Assembly: GCF_030272615.1 (NCBI RefSeq)
Contig: NC_081411.1
Span: 836,678,136 to 836,742,135 of the forward strand
Length of the DNA: 64,000 nucleotides
From: Cryptomeria japonica
Lineage: Eukaryota > Streptophyta > Pinopsida > Cupressales > Cupressaceae
Direction: 5' to 3'
Shown piece after piece: positions 36,901-48,888 of this stretch. The notes beneath the pieces were generated by a model. That model worked only from the letters and a program-made list of their open reading frames with translations, was not told where the DNA came from and ran no database searches. The position numbers and the translations under genes were made by a program. Each line of letters starts with the position of its first letter. The first letter of the stretch is position 1.

Positions 36901-37101
36901 TTGTTTTCTTTGGAGGATTTTCCGTTATAGTTTTAGCTATCTTGAGTGCTTGTGTGCCATGGCCAAGTTAAATATTGTGGATTTTGTTTTTGCTTGGACA
37001 ATATCTACCACTCCATCACTAACGACGTTCTTGTTGCTATCTTTGCCATATTTCCAATATTTGCTCTTTTCTTTAGAGCTAGAACCTTGTGATGTTTCTT
37101 T

Positions 37102-38208
37102 TCAAAGTGATATATCTCCCTTTTTGATAAGCACATCTTCCATTCTGAGGGTGTTATCTACCATTTTGTTGAATGAAGGGTGTACTTGCATCTGGACACT
37201 ATACTTCAATTCAAGGACTAAGTTATTGACAAAGATATCCATTTTCTCAAGATCTGGGATAGTCCATGAATATCTAGAGAACATCTTTCTCCATCGTTGG
37301 AGGAAGGTGAGAAAGGGTTCTCCTATCTTTTGTCTGGTATTGCAAAGCTCTATCATAGTGATTGGGTGACGAATTTTGTATGAGTATTATTGTAAAAATA
37401 GTTGGATTAGTTCTTCAAACATTTTTCTCCCTTTGGGTAGGCTTGCAAACCATTCCATTGCTTGACCCCCTAAAATCCTTGGGAAAAGACGCATGAGGTA
37501 CGTTTGATCATGCATGAACTCCATACAAGTGGCACAAAACTCTCTAACATGATCTTGAGGATCTAAGGTACCATCATATTTGTCAAATTTTGGGATCTCA
37601 ACTCGTGAAGGAAATGGAGACATGTAAAGATTTTTGTCAAATGGGAATGGGCATATTGTGTCCAGAGAATATCGTTTTGGCATTTTATCTTTGTTTTCTA
37701 TTCTTGTGACCACAGTTTGTAATGCTTGGATTTGTTTTCTCATTTTTCCCCATGGTGTCTCTTCCTCTTTAGCAATGAGGGCCTCCGTATTATAACTAGT
37801 AGGGAGTTTGGCACCTTGTTTTGCTAATTCTAGGAAATAGTCTTCTTTTTCCTTAGCCATGATGACCTTCATCATTTTCTAGAATTCTTTATCATTCTAA
37901 CATATATTTACTTCGTCTTCAGGAGGTTCAGGAAGCTTAGATTCAGTTGATGAGGAATCACTGTCAGTGGCATGATTGCTGAAATCTTCATGAGTGTTTT
38001 GTTTACTAGCTTCTCTTTCTTGTCTTTCTCTAGACATGGTGGGAGATAAGGGCTGACCAAAGATTGGTATATCATAAAATGGTATCTGTGAGGAGGACGG
38101 TTTATTGTAAAAGGGGTTTTCTTTGAAGAATGGATTATCTTTTGAAAAAAAAGGCATTTCTTTTTCCTTGTCTTTTTTGCTGCGAGAATTTATGGTTTGA
38201 ACAGGCAT
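37102..38208 (-). pseudogene. E4 gag, capsid region
   Basis: It starts at ATG 38208 (MPVQTINSRSKKDKEKEMPF) after a 2.1-kb leader. The retrotransposon Gag domain is clear: VEIPKFDKYDGTLDPQDHVR, FMHDQTYLMRLFPRILGGQA, MEWFASLPKG and CNTRQKIGEPFLTFLQRW. Stops are TAG 37897 and TAA 37387, with TGA or TAA at the frameshift into the C-terminal part near 37102. The same domain occurs on the plus strand in E6. Confidence 0.88.
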
Positions 38209-40329
38209 TTGTAACCGACAAAACCGAGAGCCAAATGTTTTGCAGAAGTCAAGATCAAATTGTAGCTAGTAGTTCATTTAACATAGTGATTGAGAGAAGT
38301 AACTAAGATCTGGTCTACTTTCAAGAATGATCTATCCTATGTATGATGTTATCTAAGTTAACTTAGGTTTGATAAGATGTTTGTTTGGACTAGCTTAAAA
38401 GATGATCGACAAAATCATGCAACACAACAGCAGAGGTACACTATCAAGGTTGTTTATGCTCAGGAGGGTGATAACTAGTTTTAGGCTCGCTATAAACTGT
38501 TTTGGATAGGTTTTACTATTCTGGACTGGCAAAATCAAAGACTCGTATGACTGTATTTTTAAGACCGTATGATAGTATAACAGTTTTAGGATGACAACAG
38601 TTTTGTTACGTACGAGTTGCTACCTAGTACCATACGACAAATGCATAGGTCTCGGACGACAAATGATTATGTTCAGTTCTGTTCGTACGACACAGGATTT
38701 GGCTTAAAATGATAGACTTTTGGGTTTCATATGACAGAGGAATGACCTTAGGATGAAAATTTAGTAGGCTCATACGACACAGGCTATGGTGCAGGGCAAC
38801 AATTCAGCAGATCATACGACTATTCACAGAGCAGAGACAAAAAATTCTGAGTTTTCCAATGGCTGAGTATGAGAATTGAGTATAACCAATTCTGAGATGG
38901 ATTGATTCTTGACCAGGATAGACTTGTTTTGACATGGGCAGAGTATTTGATCACTAAGTTGTTTCTTGTTTTCTCCAATTTTGCTATTCTAGTTTTAGTT
39001 TCAAGGATGAAAACATAGAAAACACGCAAGATATATAATAATTCAATCACAGCACACTAACCCTATGGAAGTTGGCTTAGAGAAGAAAACCTTTTCTTGT
39101 TGACTTAGGTACACACCCAATAGCTAATCATAATATGGCCACTGAGTCTCACACAATGGATTCTCAATGCTGTATTAGCCGACTCCAAACGCTAATGGGG
39201 GCACAATATGGCAAGTGTCTTGGGAGAGTTACTATCTCTCTTGCACAAAGATTATCAACCTTTCAGAGGTGAATCAGGTAGCTTCTATCTTATAGTTCTT
39301 AGTCAGGAATTTCATTTGAAATTACCCCTTGAAGTCATGCAAGCATGATTGAGGCCTATAGCCCGACAAGGTACCAAAACAAGTTGTAGTCATGTAAACA
39401 TGATTGAGACCGTGAGACCCTACAAAATGCTCGATATGAAAGATCTCAAAGATAAAACTCAAATAATCCCATCCTCTGAGACTTTAATCACTAGAGACCT
39501 AATTATTATAGTGAGTTGGAATGCTCGAGTCCAGCTGTACTCACTTGGGTCATTCTCACGGGGTGATTACTTTTTCCCACTATGACAGACCCACTAAAGG
39601 TACACAAATCTCAAAACTTAGAAAAAGCTTCAAGGGTCTAGATTTCTAATTGTCTATAAAAGACAAGAGCATACTCTCCTACCTCTTAGATTTTTCTAAA
39701 AAACATGAAAGACAGATTTGTTCATTAACCAGATAGTAATTTAAGTGCCTAAAAATGAATTTAAAGAATACATGATATTTGGTTGATTCTCTTTAGGCAA
39801 CCTGCAAAAACAACGTATCAGTAGTCATATTGTTTTCATTCTTTGAGAGGTGTATGTTTGATTGATAAATTCTTTGACAAGCGTCCTGCAAGAAATTGGT
39901 TAGGCTGTAAAAATCTCAGGCAAACAGAAGACAATTTAGGGTCATGTTAGCATAATCAAAATTTAAGCAAAAAATCCTAAAAGGTAATCTGTTTTTAATC
40001 TATCAAAACACAAAATCGTACGAAAATCTTCATAAAACAGAACGATAGAACACTTTTATTGTACGAGTTAGAAATCAATACACAATGACAAAAGATAGCA
40101 TAAGCAGTGTGTCATACGAGTATAAAAGAATCAGTATGTCGTATGAGTGGATATTATGATTCGTACAACAATGTAAAGGATATGATCTTGTTTCATAAGA
40201 GAAATTGCATGTGTCAATATAATGTCGTACGATGCAGTGAAACTGCTCATACGATACTTCATAGAGGTTGTATGGACGAAACTTGTAGGATTAAAAAAGA
40301 AGATTTTGAGGTCGAAAAAGATGTTTTCT
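38209..40329 (-). promoter_or_regulatory. E4 5' leader with dispersed palindromic TCRTACGA motifs
   Basis: No coding sequence. Variants of TCGTACGA or TCATACGA(C) recur in both orientations, about nine at 38530-38825 and about seven at 40015-40260. Between them, 39331-39410 holds two copies of AGTCATG(C/T)AA(G/A)CATGATTGAG. Multiple occurrences of one palindrome in an LTR-element leader suggest protein-binding sites or a decayed minisatellite. Confidence 0.55.
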
Positions 40330-40349
40330 GCCCCACGGTGGGCACCAAA
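40330..40349 (-). other. E4 primer binding site
   Basis: The minus strand contains TTTGGTGCCCACCGTGGGGC eight bases inside the 5' LTR. TGGYGCCCACCGTGGGGC-type sites are usual in plant Ty3/gypsy Tat elements. I do not assign the tRNA. Confidence 0.75.
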
Positions 40350-40357
40350 GATGTGTG

Positions 40358-40872
40358 TGTGAAAGTGGATCAAGAACCTGTATTTGCAAGACACAACACT
40401 TCAATCAAGTCATTACATGCATGGTTAATCAGATATAATCAATGAATAGTAAACCATGACAAATCAACCCATTGCCTTCTAAAAGATGTGAGTATAAGAT
40501 TTCTCTCAGATTATTTAGCAATACCAATGACTAGACAACATCAAGACGAAGGATTTTATCTATATGATCATGATGAATGCTAGATGGATGCAATATTGAT
40601 CTAACAAGATTTCAGCAATATTAAGCTAAATGATTTAATCAATATGAAATAATAAATATGCAATATATCTCAATGAACCTAGAACAAAAATAGTATAATA
40701 ACAATATATTCTCTAGCCTCCTTTGAATGAGAGATGAGCTTAAATTTATAGAAATTCATTCAATTTCATTCAATTTTCAATTTCATTCAATTTTAAGATT
40801 TAATTGTTTTAATTGCTTTCTTTGAGATTATCTATCAATTTTTAATTTGTTTTTTTCAAGATTATCTCCAAA
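40358..40872 (-). repeat. E4 5' LTR, truncated
   Basis: It matches 10579-11090 closely, then breaks off after ATTATCTCCAA, losing ~340 bp. The following DNA belongs to the E3 left LTR, itself truncated. Confidence 0.88.
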
Positions 40873-41481
40873 TGTAATTTATTTTGTTTATTATTGTAAA
40901 ATCATTGTAAGCCGACTTGGCAAATTGTAAAATGACTCATATATATAAGAGATCATTGTAGAACAATTAGGTATGCATGGAGGAATGTAATTAGGCGAAA
41001 TAAGGCAAACATATTATGCGAATTATAGGTTAAGGGTTTATGTAAGAAGCAGAGATATAAACCGGTACTAGATCTTGCATAGTAGATGCTATTTTGAAGC
41101 AGTACAAGAAATTGGATTTATATAATCCATTTTGTAAGTCAGTGAGACTTCCCATTTTGTAATTGAGCAGTGAGATCTAGGCACTTGGCCTTCTTGCATG
41201 TACAGGCCCCTCCTGTAGCAGTGATATTCTCTTGTTGGCCAGTAAGTGAATATTGTGGGTCACAAATCCCACTGAGGTTTTTCCCACACCAGGTTTCCTC
41301 GTTAAACTACTCTGTTATGGTGTTTTTTTCATGTGGTTGTTGTTATCTTTGTTCATTGCATTATTTCTTATTTACCGGTATACAATATTAATATGCATTA
41401 CATGTTTTAAGTCAAGAAAATCACTTCACTGGTTAGATACTGATTCACCCCCCCCTCTCAGTATCTGTGGGAATCCTAACA
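40873..41481 (+). repeat. E3 left LTR, 5'-truncated
   Basis: It aligns with about 49090-49706 through landmarks TAATCCATTTTGTAAGTCAG, GCAGGCCCCTC, the C-tract and CTCTCAGTATCT, ending AATCCTAACA. It joins E4 LTR DNA directly at 40872/40873. Confidence 0.85.
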
Positions 41482-41572
41482 GCTTGACTATTACTACTTG
41501 AATTGGGATCATTACATGTTCATTTTCTCAGAGGTTAGTCAAAATTTTAATTAATATAATTGTGATTCTAGG

Positions 41573-44500
41573 ATGGCACCAAGAAGGGATTTCACAAGGA
41601 AGGTGAATTATCAGGATAGAACCATATGTGATGATTTCTTGGAACAACTGAACATGTCCACAAATGTCGCAGCCAAAATTAAAGAATTGGTACCTAGAGC
41701 CCCCCGTCTAAGAATTGGAGATGGTTTGTATGACAAAGGCAACTGGTTGAGGGATCCATAGATAGGGATATCAGGTTTGGGTCTTTTCAAAGTAGGATCC
41801 AGTCAGAGACATGCCCTTGCCCCAATGAATAGTATATGGGAATTAGACATAGGAAAGCTCATAGTCCCTAGGTTTTTCATGGATGTAGATTTGTTAACCC
41901 AGATTGCACACAATTATAACCCTGTGGCTAAGTGTATTAGGAATTTGAATGGAAGAGCCTTAATTGAGATCAATGATGATGAATTTAGGAAGGTGTTTAA
42001 GCTCAGTGAGGTATCAATTTACTTAGAGCCTATCAATTTTGAAACATTAGCCCAGGTTTACAATGTGTAGAGAGATCACCTCAGGAGTGGCCATTTGAAG
42101 GAGTTTTTTGTCAAAATAGGAGGGCTAACTATTGTAGGCCCTAGTACCATGAAACCCTTCTCCCTAAATTTGTTCACTCTAAGGGTTAAAGGAATGTATT
42201 GGTCACTTTGTCAGATTTTTGGCAAAGATGCTGAAACAACCATGCCAACCCATTATATGTTGATGATAACACAGATTCTTAACCCCTCTCTGGCAGTAAC
42301 ATTTGATTATGCACCTTATCTCACTGATGCAATCCATGCAGGACTTATAGGGATAAAAAGTGGTAAGGTAGAAAGACCATTTGGATGGTACTCCCTTCTC
42401 ATGCATATGTTTTTATTTAAAGGTGTTGATTACTTTGCTAGTGAAATGGATCTAGTTAAGGAAAAGGATGGTGAAGAGATGCCTGTACAATTGTGGAGCA
42501 CCATTTTGTCCTGGGATAGAGAGGATGCCAGCTACCTAAAGTTTGACAGATGCTTTGCATCTAAGATTAGGATTCTCTTATGCTCATAGAACCCTAGGAT
42601 CCCCAAAGTTCTATTAGAATTCCTTAGGCCTAAGGAATTTGTTGGAGGTATCAAGATTGTGCACAATTGGGGTGACATATACTTATACCATGTCTCTACT
42701 ATTTTCAGAGTTTATGATTTCAGAGGCACTCCATATTTGTTGCCCTATCAAGTCCCATTGAAGATAGGAAATGCAAAGTTTATAAGGCAAATTAGGGGTG
42801 TGCAAGAGGCAGAGCTAAAACATAGGGGAAAAGGAACCATTTTCCCAACTGTCACAGTGGCCCATCAATTTGTAATCACCAAGGGTGGTTGGAAACACTT
42901 TGATGACTTCTTTCAACCTTATAGGTTGTCTACTGTAGTATCAAGGTTTGCTGGCCCTGAGGAGTTTTTCAACGACATGTTCAGGAAGAGAGCAGTATGC
43001 AAAGGTAGGCCACACCAATTTATTTCCCTGAGGATCTGAATAGAAATGAATTCAATTTGGATGAGCATGATTTGAGGAAAGAAAAGTGGATGGCATACAA
43101 AAGGGCTCCTAATTTTATTCATCAGTTTGATAGTAGTTATGACCCTTTGTCTACCTTTAATCCCTTTGAGGAAAAGGTTAAATTCTTAGTTCTTTATTTT
43201 GAAGACCTAATGCAAACTCTAAAAGAAAAGAGGGAATCTATAATAAGAGATAATCCTGACAAGGCTAAGTTAGTTCTACATAAGCCTACCTTTGCTAAGG
43301 CCATCCCTCTGGGTAATTATGTAATGCATAAGAAGTCAAAATACAATGTGTTGATGCCAGTAGCAGGTGAACCCTCTACTTCAAGAGGGAAGAGAGCAAT
43401 TGAAGATGTCATTGACATCCAAGACTCCCCTAAGAGGCAAAGGGTGGGGAAAGAAGTGCAAATAGGTGAACCTCTATATTCTCCATCTTAATCCCTTATC
43501 CATCCAAGACTCCCCTAAGAGGCAAAGGGTGGGGAAAGAAGTGCAAATAGGTGAACCTCTATATTCTCCATCTTAATCCCTTATCCATATAGGAGATGAA
43601 CAGGCAGCGACAGAGCAATTGTTGTAGCTAGGAAGTCTCGAGGAGATTGCCTACACATATGAGGAAACACAAGAGGGGATGCCAGAAGAGCCACCAAGTG
43701 TTGAGATGAACTTAACCGCTGATGAGTTCAAAGGTAAAGAGATAGACCCTGTTGTCAAGCAAGCCAGTGAGGAGTTCCTAGCTGATAGTAATTTTTTCAC
43801 AACAGGGGCCTTCATGCAATTTTTCTGGAAGCAAAACATTGAGCAATTCAAGGCAAGGTGTGAAAAGAGAAAGAGTGAGCAGCCTCACAAAGATGCAACT
43901 TTAGTGGAGGAAGAAGTCAAGCAAGAAATGATGGTAGAATTTAAAGCCATCACTCCTGAAGCAGGAAGAGAAATGGTGTCAAAGGCTGGTGTTTTAATCC
44001 TCCTTGAATGGGATATAGCAGATGCCTTGGTACTTGAAGTAGTCAGAAAAGAAACCAAGCCTATGGAAGGAGTGACATTCAGCAAGGATAATGTTGCTTT
44101 GGTCATGTGGTCCTTAAAGAGGGATAAGAGTAGAAGAAGTAAGGACACCTCAAAATCCAATTTCCTAGGAGGTATGATAGTGAAGAGAGTCCAGGATATA
44201 GGGGTGGTGGAAGCTGCCAGCACAGTTCTAGAAACTGCAAAATTCAGTGTGGCAGTGGCTGAGAAAGAAGCAAACAAGAGAGTTGATCTCCAAGTGAAAC
44301 TAGAAACAATTCTAAAGGCTTACAATGAAGCCAAAAAGGAGGTAGCCAACAGGGATAGTATTATTTCTAGACTACAGAGTCAATTGGCAGGACAACACCA
44401 AGGAGGTGAATCCTCTACTCTAATGATTACATCTTCTCCAGCAAGACCTCCACCCACCAGTCCTATTGTTGAATTTCCCCCTTCTTCCATGACCTCTAGT

Positions 44501-45097
44501 TTTCAACCAACTGAGACCATTCAACATGAATTGGAAAAGTCAAAACAGGCTCAAGCCTTTTTTGCAAATAAATGTGAAGAAAAGGTAAAGGGCACAATTT
44601 TGAGTTTTGCTGATACACTAGAAGCCCCCATTGTGCACACTAACATGAAGAAGATTTTGGATATTTTGAGTGAGTTGAATGAAGACAAGGCTACTTTGGA
44701 GCCAATTTTGGAGAAGTGTATGCCTAGGGAAGTGGATTTAGAACTTATGTGTGCATCTTATGACGAGGCAATATCTGATGCCATTATTAAATCCACGAGT
44801 GAGTTAGAAAAAAGCATGACCAGGCTATCAGAAGGAAGAGCTGGTGTAGAGATAAAAGCCAATTTGTACATGAAGGAATATACCGAGCATAAATTTGAAT
44901 TGTTTCCTAGGGGTTTTGTTAGTCCAGATCAGTTGAAGGACAAACAAGTATGGCTTGATGAGTTAGGAGCTAACTTGTTTCTAAGGGTGAATAAAATCAT
45001 CAATACAGATGAAACATCTCTGTTTGTCAAGACAGTTGAGGAAATAGAGAAGATAAAATCACATTACGGTTCTTCGAATCAGAGGTTAAGAAAGTGA
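41573..45097 (+). pseudogene. E3 ORF-X: ~1,150-codon protein of unknown function
   Basis: Not recognised. It starts at ATG 41573 (MAPRRDFTRKVNYQDRTICD). The first 490 codons are one frame with three TAG stops (41759, 42068, 42587), then a small frameshift near 43015. An 85-bp tandem duplication at 43416-43585 and a TAA shift the frame once more. The last 472 codons (43679-45097) are fully open. The N-terminal half has FFMDVDLLTQIAHNYNPVAK, LNGRALIEINDDEFRKVF and FGWYSLLMHMFLFKGVDYF, faintly resembling HDDFMW...EKPFKITKEI and FGSLLVCMFFYF of ORF2. The C-terminal half is helical and coiled-coil-like (VEKEANKRVDLQVKLETIL analogue) with a Pro/Ser hinge (ITSSPARPPPTSPIV). Role unknown. Confidence 0.65.
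43416..43585 (+). repeat. 85-bp perfect tandem duplication in ORF-X
   Basis: Units 43416-43500 and 43501-43585 both begin CATCCAAGACTCCCC. The length is not a multiple of three, so the duplication shifts the reading frame. Removing one unit would put the two halves of ORF-X in the same frame. Confidence 0.92.
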
Positions 45098-45175
45098 GGA
45101 ATTCTTGGAAAAGGTTAGTTAAGTTGAAAGAAAATATTGTTAGCTTCTCATTTCCTACTGATGACATGTTCCAGG

Positions 45176-46193
45176 AGTGGATAAGAAATATGCAGTGCAA
45201 GAAGAGGAAGTCCCAAAACCATTAGAAGATGCTACAGCTTAATAACCAACTAAAAGGCCACTAGGATTGAAAGAGATTTGTAACTTTTTTTTAAAATGGC
45301 AGTTGCAACAAACTATTCTTAGGAATGTCTGAAGCTTGTATGCATCCATAATGTTATAAATGGATACCAGGACTTAAGAATAGATTATCACAAGAAATTT
45401 TGTAAGGATACTCTGCTGAAATTTATCTAGGGTTTTTCTGGTTCTTTCATAAATTTACCTTGAGTCATGTAAGATTTTCAAAATGAATATGAATATACAG
45501 ATCAATGCTTTTTAGGCCTAAATCTTCATTGTCTTTTGGTGTGCATTTATTACTTTGCTGATTTCATTTGAATAGCTTAGGGTTAATCATTTGAATGTGG
45601 ATTGTAAGTTAATCTTATAGATATGTTTCTAGCTTTTCTCTTCATGAGAGGAATTAAAATATGCATGAAATATTTATGTTAGTAAATCAATCATTTACTT
45701 GCTTTGAATCTAATAAACAGTTTTAGTTTAAAGGGATGAAACTCATATATATGTCAGGCATGTATAGAGTTGATAAAAAGCCGAAGTGATGAATGTATAA
45801 GAATGTTTAGATGTGAAACTCATGTTTGATTCAGGTGACTCTGTAGCCCGGATAAGGCACTGATAATAGTTGTGGATTTCTTTTCTATTTCCCTTGGGAT
45901 CAATACTGAAAATGAGCATAAGTTTTTCTTTAGTGTTTCAATTTTATTGAGGTGATGAAGTCCATAGTTTTTTAGCATTGGTTTACTATGGATTTCAATT
46001 CTAAAGGTGTGAAATTATTCATAAAATGTATACCCACCTGAACTTTGGATAAGTTCAAAGTGTAGAAGGTTTTGCTAAAACCTTATTATATGCTATTTTG
46101 GAATTCTATTTTCTTGGTGTCCTCTTCATATGCAAACAGAGTTGTCAAATTTTCTTAGAGAGATGATAGGGTGAAAATTAGAATTTGAGACTA
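45176..46193. repeat. 1-kb dispersed repeat, copy 2
   Basis: It is similar throughout to 8793-9813 with small indels, including the TATAAATGGATA box near 45356. It separates ORF-X from ORF-Y and ends at the same base as copy 1 (GAATTTGAGA). No ORF. Confidence 0.7.
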
Positions 46194-46204
46194 GTAGGTA
46201 CTGC

Positions 46205-48586
46205 TAAGGATAGCAACATCTTTGAATACTTTAAAAAATTTCAAGCCAAAATGAAAACCAGAGAGAGACTACCATAGAGTGTAGTAGATAAATATTATAA
46301 AGAAATCTATTTTGTAATTAAGAAAGATGAAACATGGATGAAATTTGTTCTTCCTAGAACTGTATGGGTAATTGAAATGGGGTATGAAGCTGATGTGAAC
46401 ATTATTGAGACTTATGCTAAAGCCTTGTTAGAAGCACCTAGAGAACCAACATGAAAAGTTTTGGGTAGTGCAGAAACAATTGAGAGTGGTGTACAAACTA
46501 TGAAACAAAGAAAGAGAAGAGAAAAGTATATTAGAAGTGCATCAAAACAAGTTAAGGAAATCAAAGAAAACATCATGAACATTACTGGTATAAAGGCTAG
46601 TGAGCTAGAAGGATTACAATTGGAAGCACACATTTCACCGGTTGGTACATCATCTAACAATGAGATACCTACTAAATTCAAAAGAGTTTATAGGAAGAGA
46701 AAACCCTCACCGGTACCCTCTCCTTCACCCAAGAAAACAAGAACCTTGAGAAAGAAATAACAGGCGGTAAGGCAATCGACAAAGAAGTTAACACCTAAGA
46801 AGAAACAAAAATAGGTTATACCTCCTTTGGATAATTACTGAATGAAATCACTAATGACAGTAATTTAGATAATGTGAGCAAATTGTACAACACATTCACT
46901 GATTCAGAAAAGGAAAGTATTGAAAACAATATAATCTTACTTCTAGACATATACAAGAAAGTTCTAATCAAAGTTGTGGATGACTTGCCAAATGATCTAT
47001 ATAGAAGGTTAGATGCAAAGAGGATTGCAGTAATGGAGTTGGACAAGAAACTTAAAGTTGAAAAACTTTTAGTCGTACATCCACTTATTTCTAAAGAGGA
47101 AATTGATGACTTAATTTGTGAAGCTAAAAGATCAGTTTTTGCTAGCAGTCATTGATAAGTGAGCTTAATGGTTGGTAGAGTTAATGAAATTGCAGAGGAA
47201 GCAACTGATAAATGGGATATCTTTTTTGTAGAAAATGAAAAAATAGGAAGAATTGAACTGGCCTAAGAAAACATTTAAGGTATATTAGAAGGATAAGGAC
47301 AAATGGAAAGGTAAAGTTGGTGGAGTACCAAACATCAAAATAACTAACAACTTATCACCACCCTTGGATACTACACCGGTACATACTAATGATACATTGG
47401 CTACTGAAAGCATGACATAACACATGATGACACTAACCCTGAATCAGAAATTTTGTCCGCCATGAATGTTGATACTTAGAAAGTGAACATTGTTGTGGAT
47501 AAGGATAGCACCGAGGTACATAATGATATTGCTGACAGTGGAAACATTGTTGAGCAACCGGTAGAGAATGTTGAGGTTGAAATTCAAATAGAGAAAACAG
47601 AGCAAACACTAGAAACCGAGCAACCTTTGGACACTGGAATGAATACTGGTAGTATAGATGCTGGCACAAAGAAACCTACAGAGACAGAGATACCGGAAGC
47701 TGAGAACATAGAGAAACCGGAAGAGGCACAGATACATATTGAGATAGTGAAACCGGTAATCACTGAGAAACCCAAACCATTGCTAGCTGAAATGGAAACT
47801 CAAACTGATCCATCGAAGGATGATGTAAGCAAATTGGTTACTAATACTGGAAGTATTGAAATAATAAAGGTAGTTGGTCAGACATTAGGTACTTCATTAA
47901 GTGAATTTAGGCCTACCAATGTGACATAGGTACTCCTGGACTCTATTAAGAAGATAACTGATTGTAATGCATTGGCTTACAAGGAAATTGATGATACAAT
48001 ACCAATTCTTAAGATTATTGCACCAAAATGTAATATAGATCATGTAAAGGATTCTTTAATTTAGTTGGACCCATTGTCTAAATTTATTGCTGGAAATGTA
48101 ATAATGGTTGATAAGGTGAATGAGGACACCTTCAAAGAGAAAATGGAAAAGGAAAAAGAAAAATTCTTTGAGGACACAATAAAGAAGTGCACTGAACATG
48201 TTAACACACTTTTACTAGCACTAAATACAACAATTTTGGAATATAAGGAACTGTACAGGGAAACATGCAAGCCACATCTGTTGACACGGGACATTGGAAA
48301 GGAAATAAGCAGAATACAGAAAGAAATAGATGATATAGCTGATAAAATTATTGGTTCATCCAAACCTATATCAGTTATTGAGCAAGAAATAACAGGATTT
48401 GAAGAAAAACTAGAGAAATTTGAGAAGGAAAAAGAAAGGATCAAAGAAAATACCAAAGAGCTTAAGTATAAACTTAGTCCTAAATTGGATAACCTTATCT
48501 CTCTAAGAAATGAGATCTCTAAGGCACTAATTCAAGGGGAAAAATCACCAAAAGAGCATATGCATAATCTCACCGACATGATCTAA
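46205..48586 (+). pseudogene. E3 ORF-Y: C-terminal part of an ORF2-like protein
   Basis: Degenerate, in two frames. It opens with FEYFKKFQAKMKTRERLP, which matches YFSKFQEKMHNRYRIPP of ORF2 in E2. It continues collinearly: PRTVWVIEMGYEADVNIIET versus the MGYEIDFDITQQQ region; basic FKRVYRKRKPSPVPSPSPKK versus KTYRKSTRRL; LPNDLYRRLDAKRIAVMELD versus LPKALYSHIDNIWKYAMDSK; a Glu/Thr/Pro-rich linker (47483-47929); and a C-terminal coiled coil (48065-48586). The N-terminal third is missing and the 1-kb repeat stands in its place. Function unknown. Confidence 0.65.
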
Positions 48587-48876
48587 CAAACTGAAGCAAC
48601 CATGAATGACAGCAACAGATTCATGCAGAGTTTAAACTTGGTTTTGGCAGACATATTTCAGATTGTAACTAACTGGTAGGTGAAATTTTGCACTCGTTTG
48701 ACAATTTTTTTTGACAACCTTTGTCATTGATGTCAAAGGGGGAGTAGTGGATAGAGAAAAATGGCTATTTAGAGGAGATCATCTGCTCAGGGGGAGCACA
48801 TCTTTTTGGTAAATTTTTGGACTTCACTTTTTGGAACAGTTTTTGGATTTTTCTCATGAGTGTTGCCATCAATGCC
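48587..48876 (+). other. E3 3' untranslated region with an extra polypurine tract
   Basis: No coding sequence. AAAGGGGGAG at 48735-48744, in the context ATTGATGTCAAAGGGGG, is a near-copy of the true tract at 48877-48888 in the context ATCAATGCCAAAGGGGG. Confidence 0.6.
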
Positions 48877-48888
48877 AAAGGGGGAGAT
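48877..48888 (+). other. E3 polypurine tract
   Basis: AAAGGGGGAGAT directly precedes the LTR start TGTTGGCATT. Confidence 0.88.

Larger units (their letters stand above)
10579..40872 (-). mobile_element. E4: Tat-like Ty3/gypsy retrotransposon, host of three nested insertions
   Basis: A 3' LTR at 10579-11433 and a truncated 5' LTR at 40358-40872 are direct repeats. The minus-strand internal order is leader, gag, protease, G-patch-like segment, RT, RNase H, second RNase H, integrase, then a long 3' arm. The gag-protease-RT-RNase H-integrase order defines Ty3/gypsy. The dual RNase H, lack of a visible chromodomain, and long 3' arm with an antisense ORF point to the Tat lineage. E5, a solo LTR and E2 are inserted within it. 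The outer 340 bp of the right LTR is lost at the junction with E3. Confidence 0.88.

Noticed and set aside
40107-40445. 112-codon plus-strand frame
   Set aside because: It runs across the E4 leader, primer site and LTR boundary, and has no domain; a chance frame on the antisense strand.
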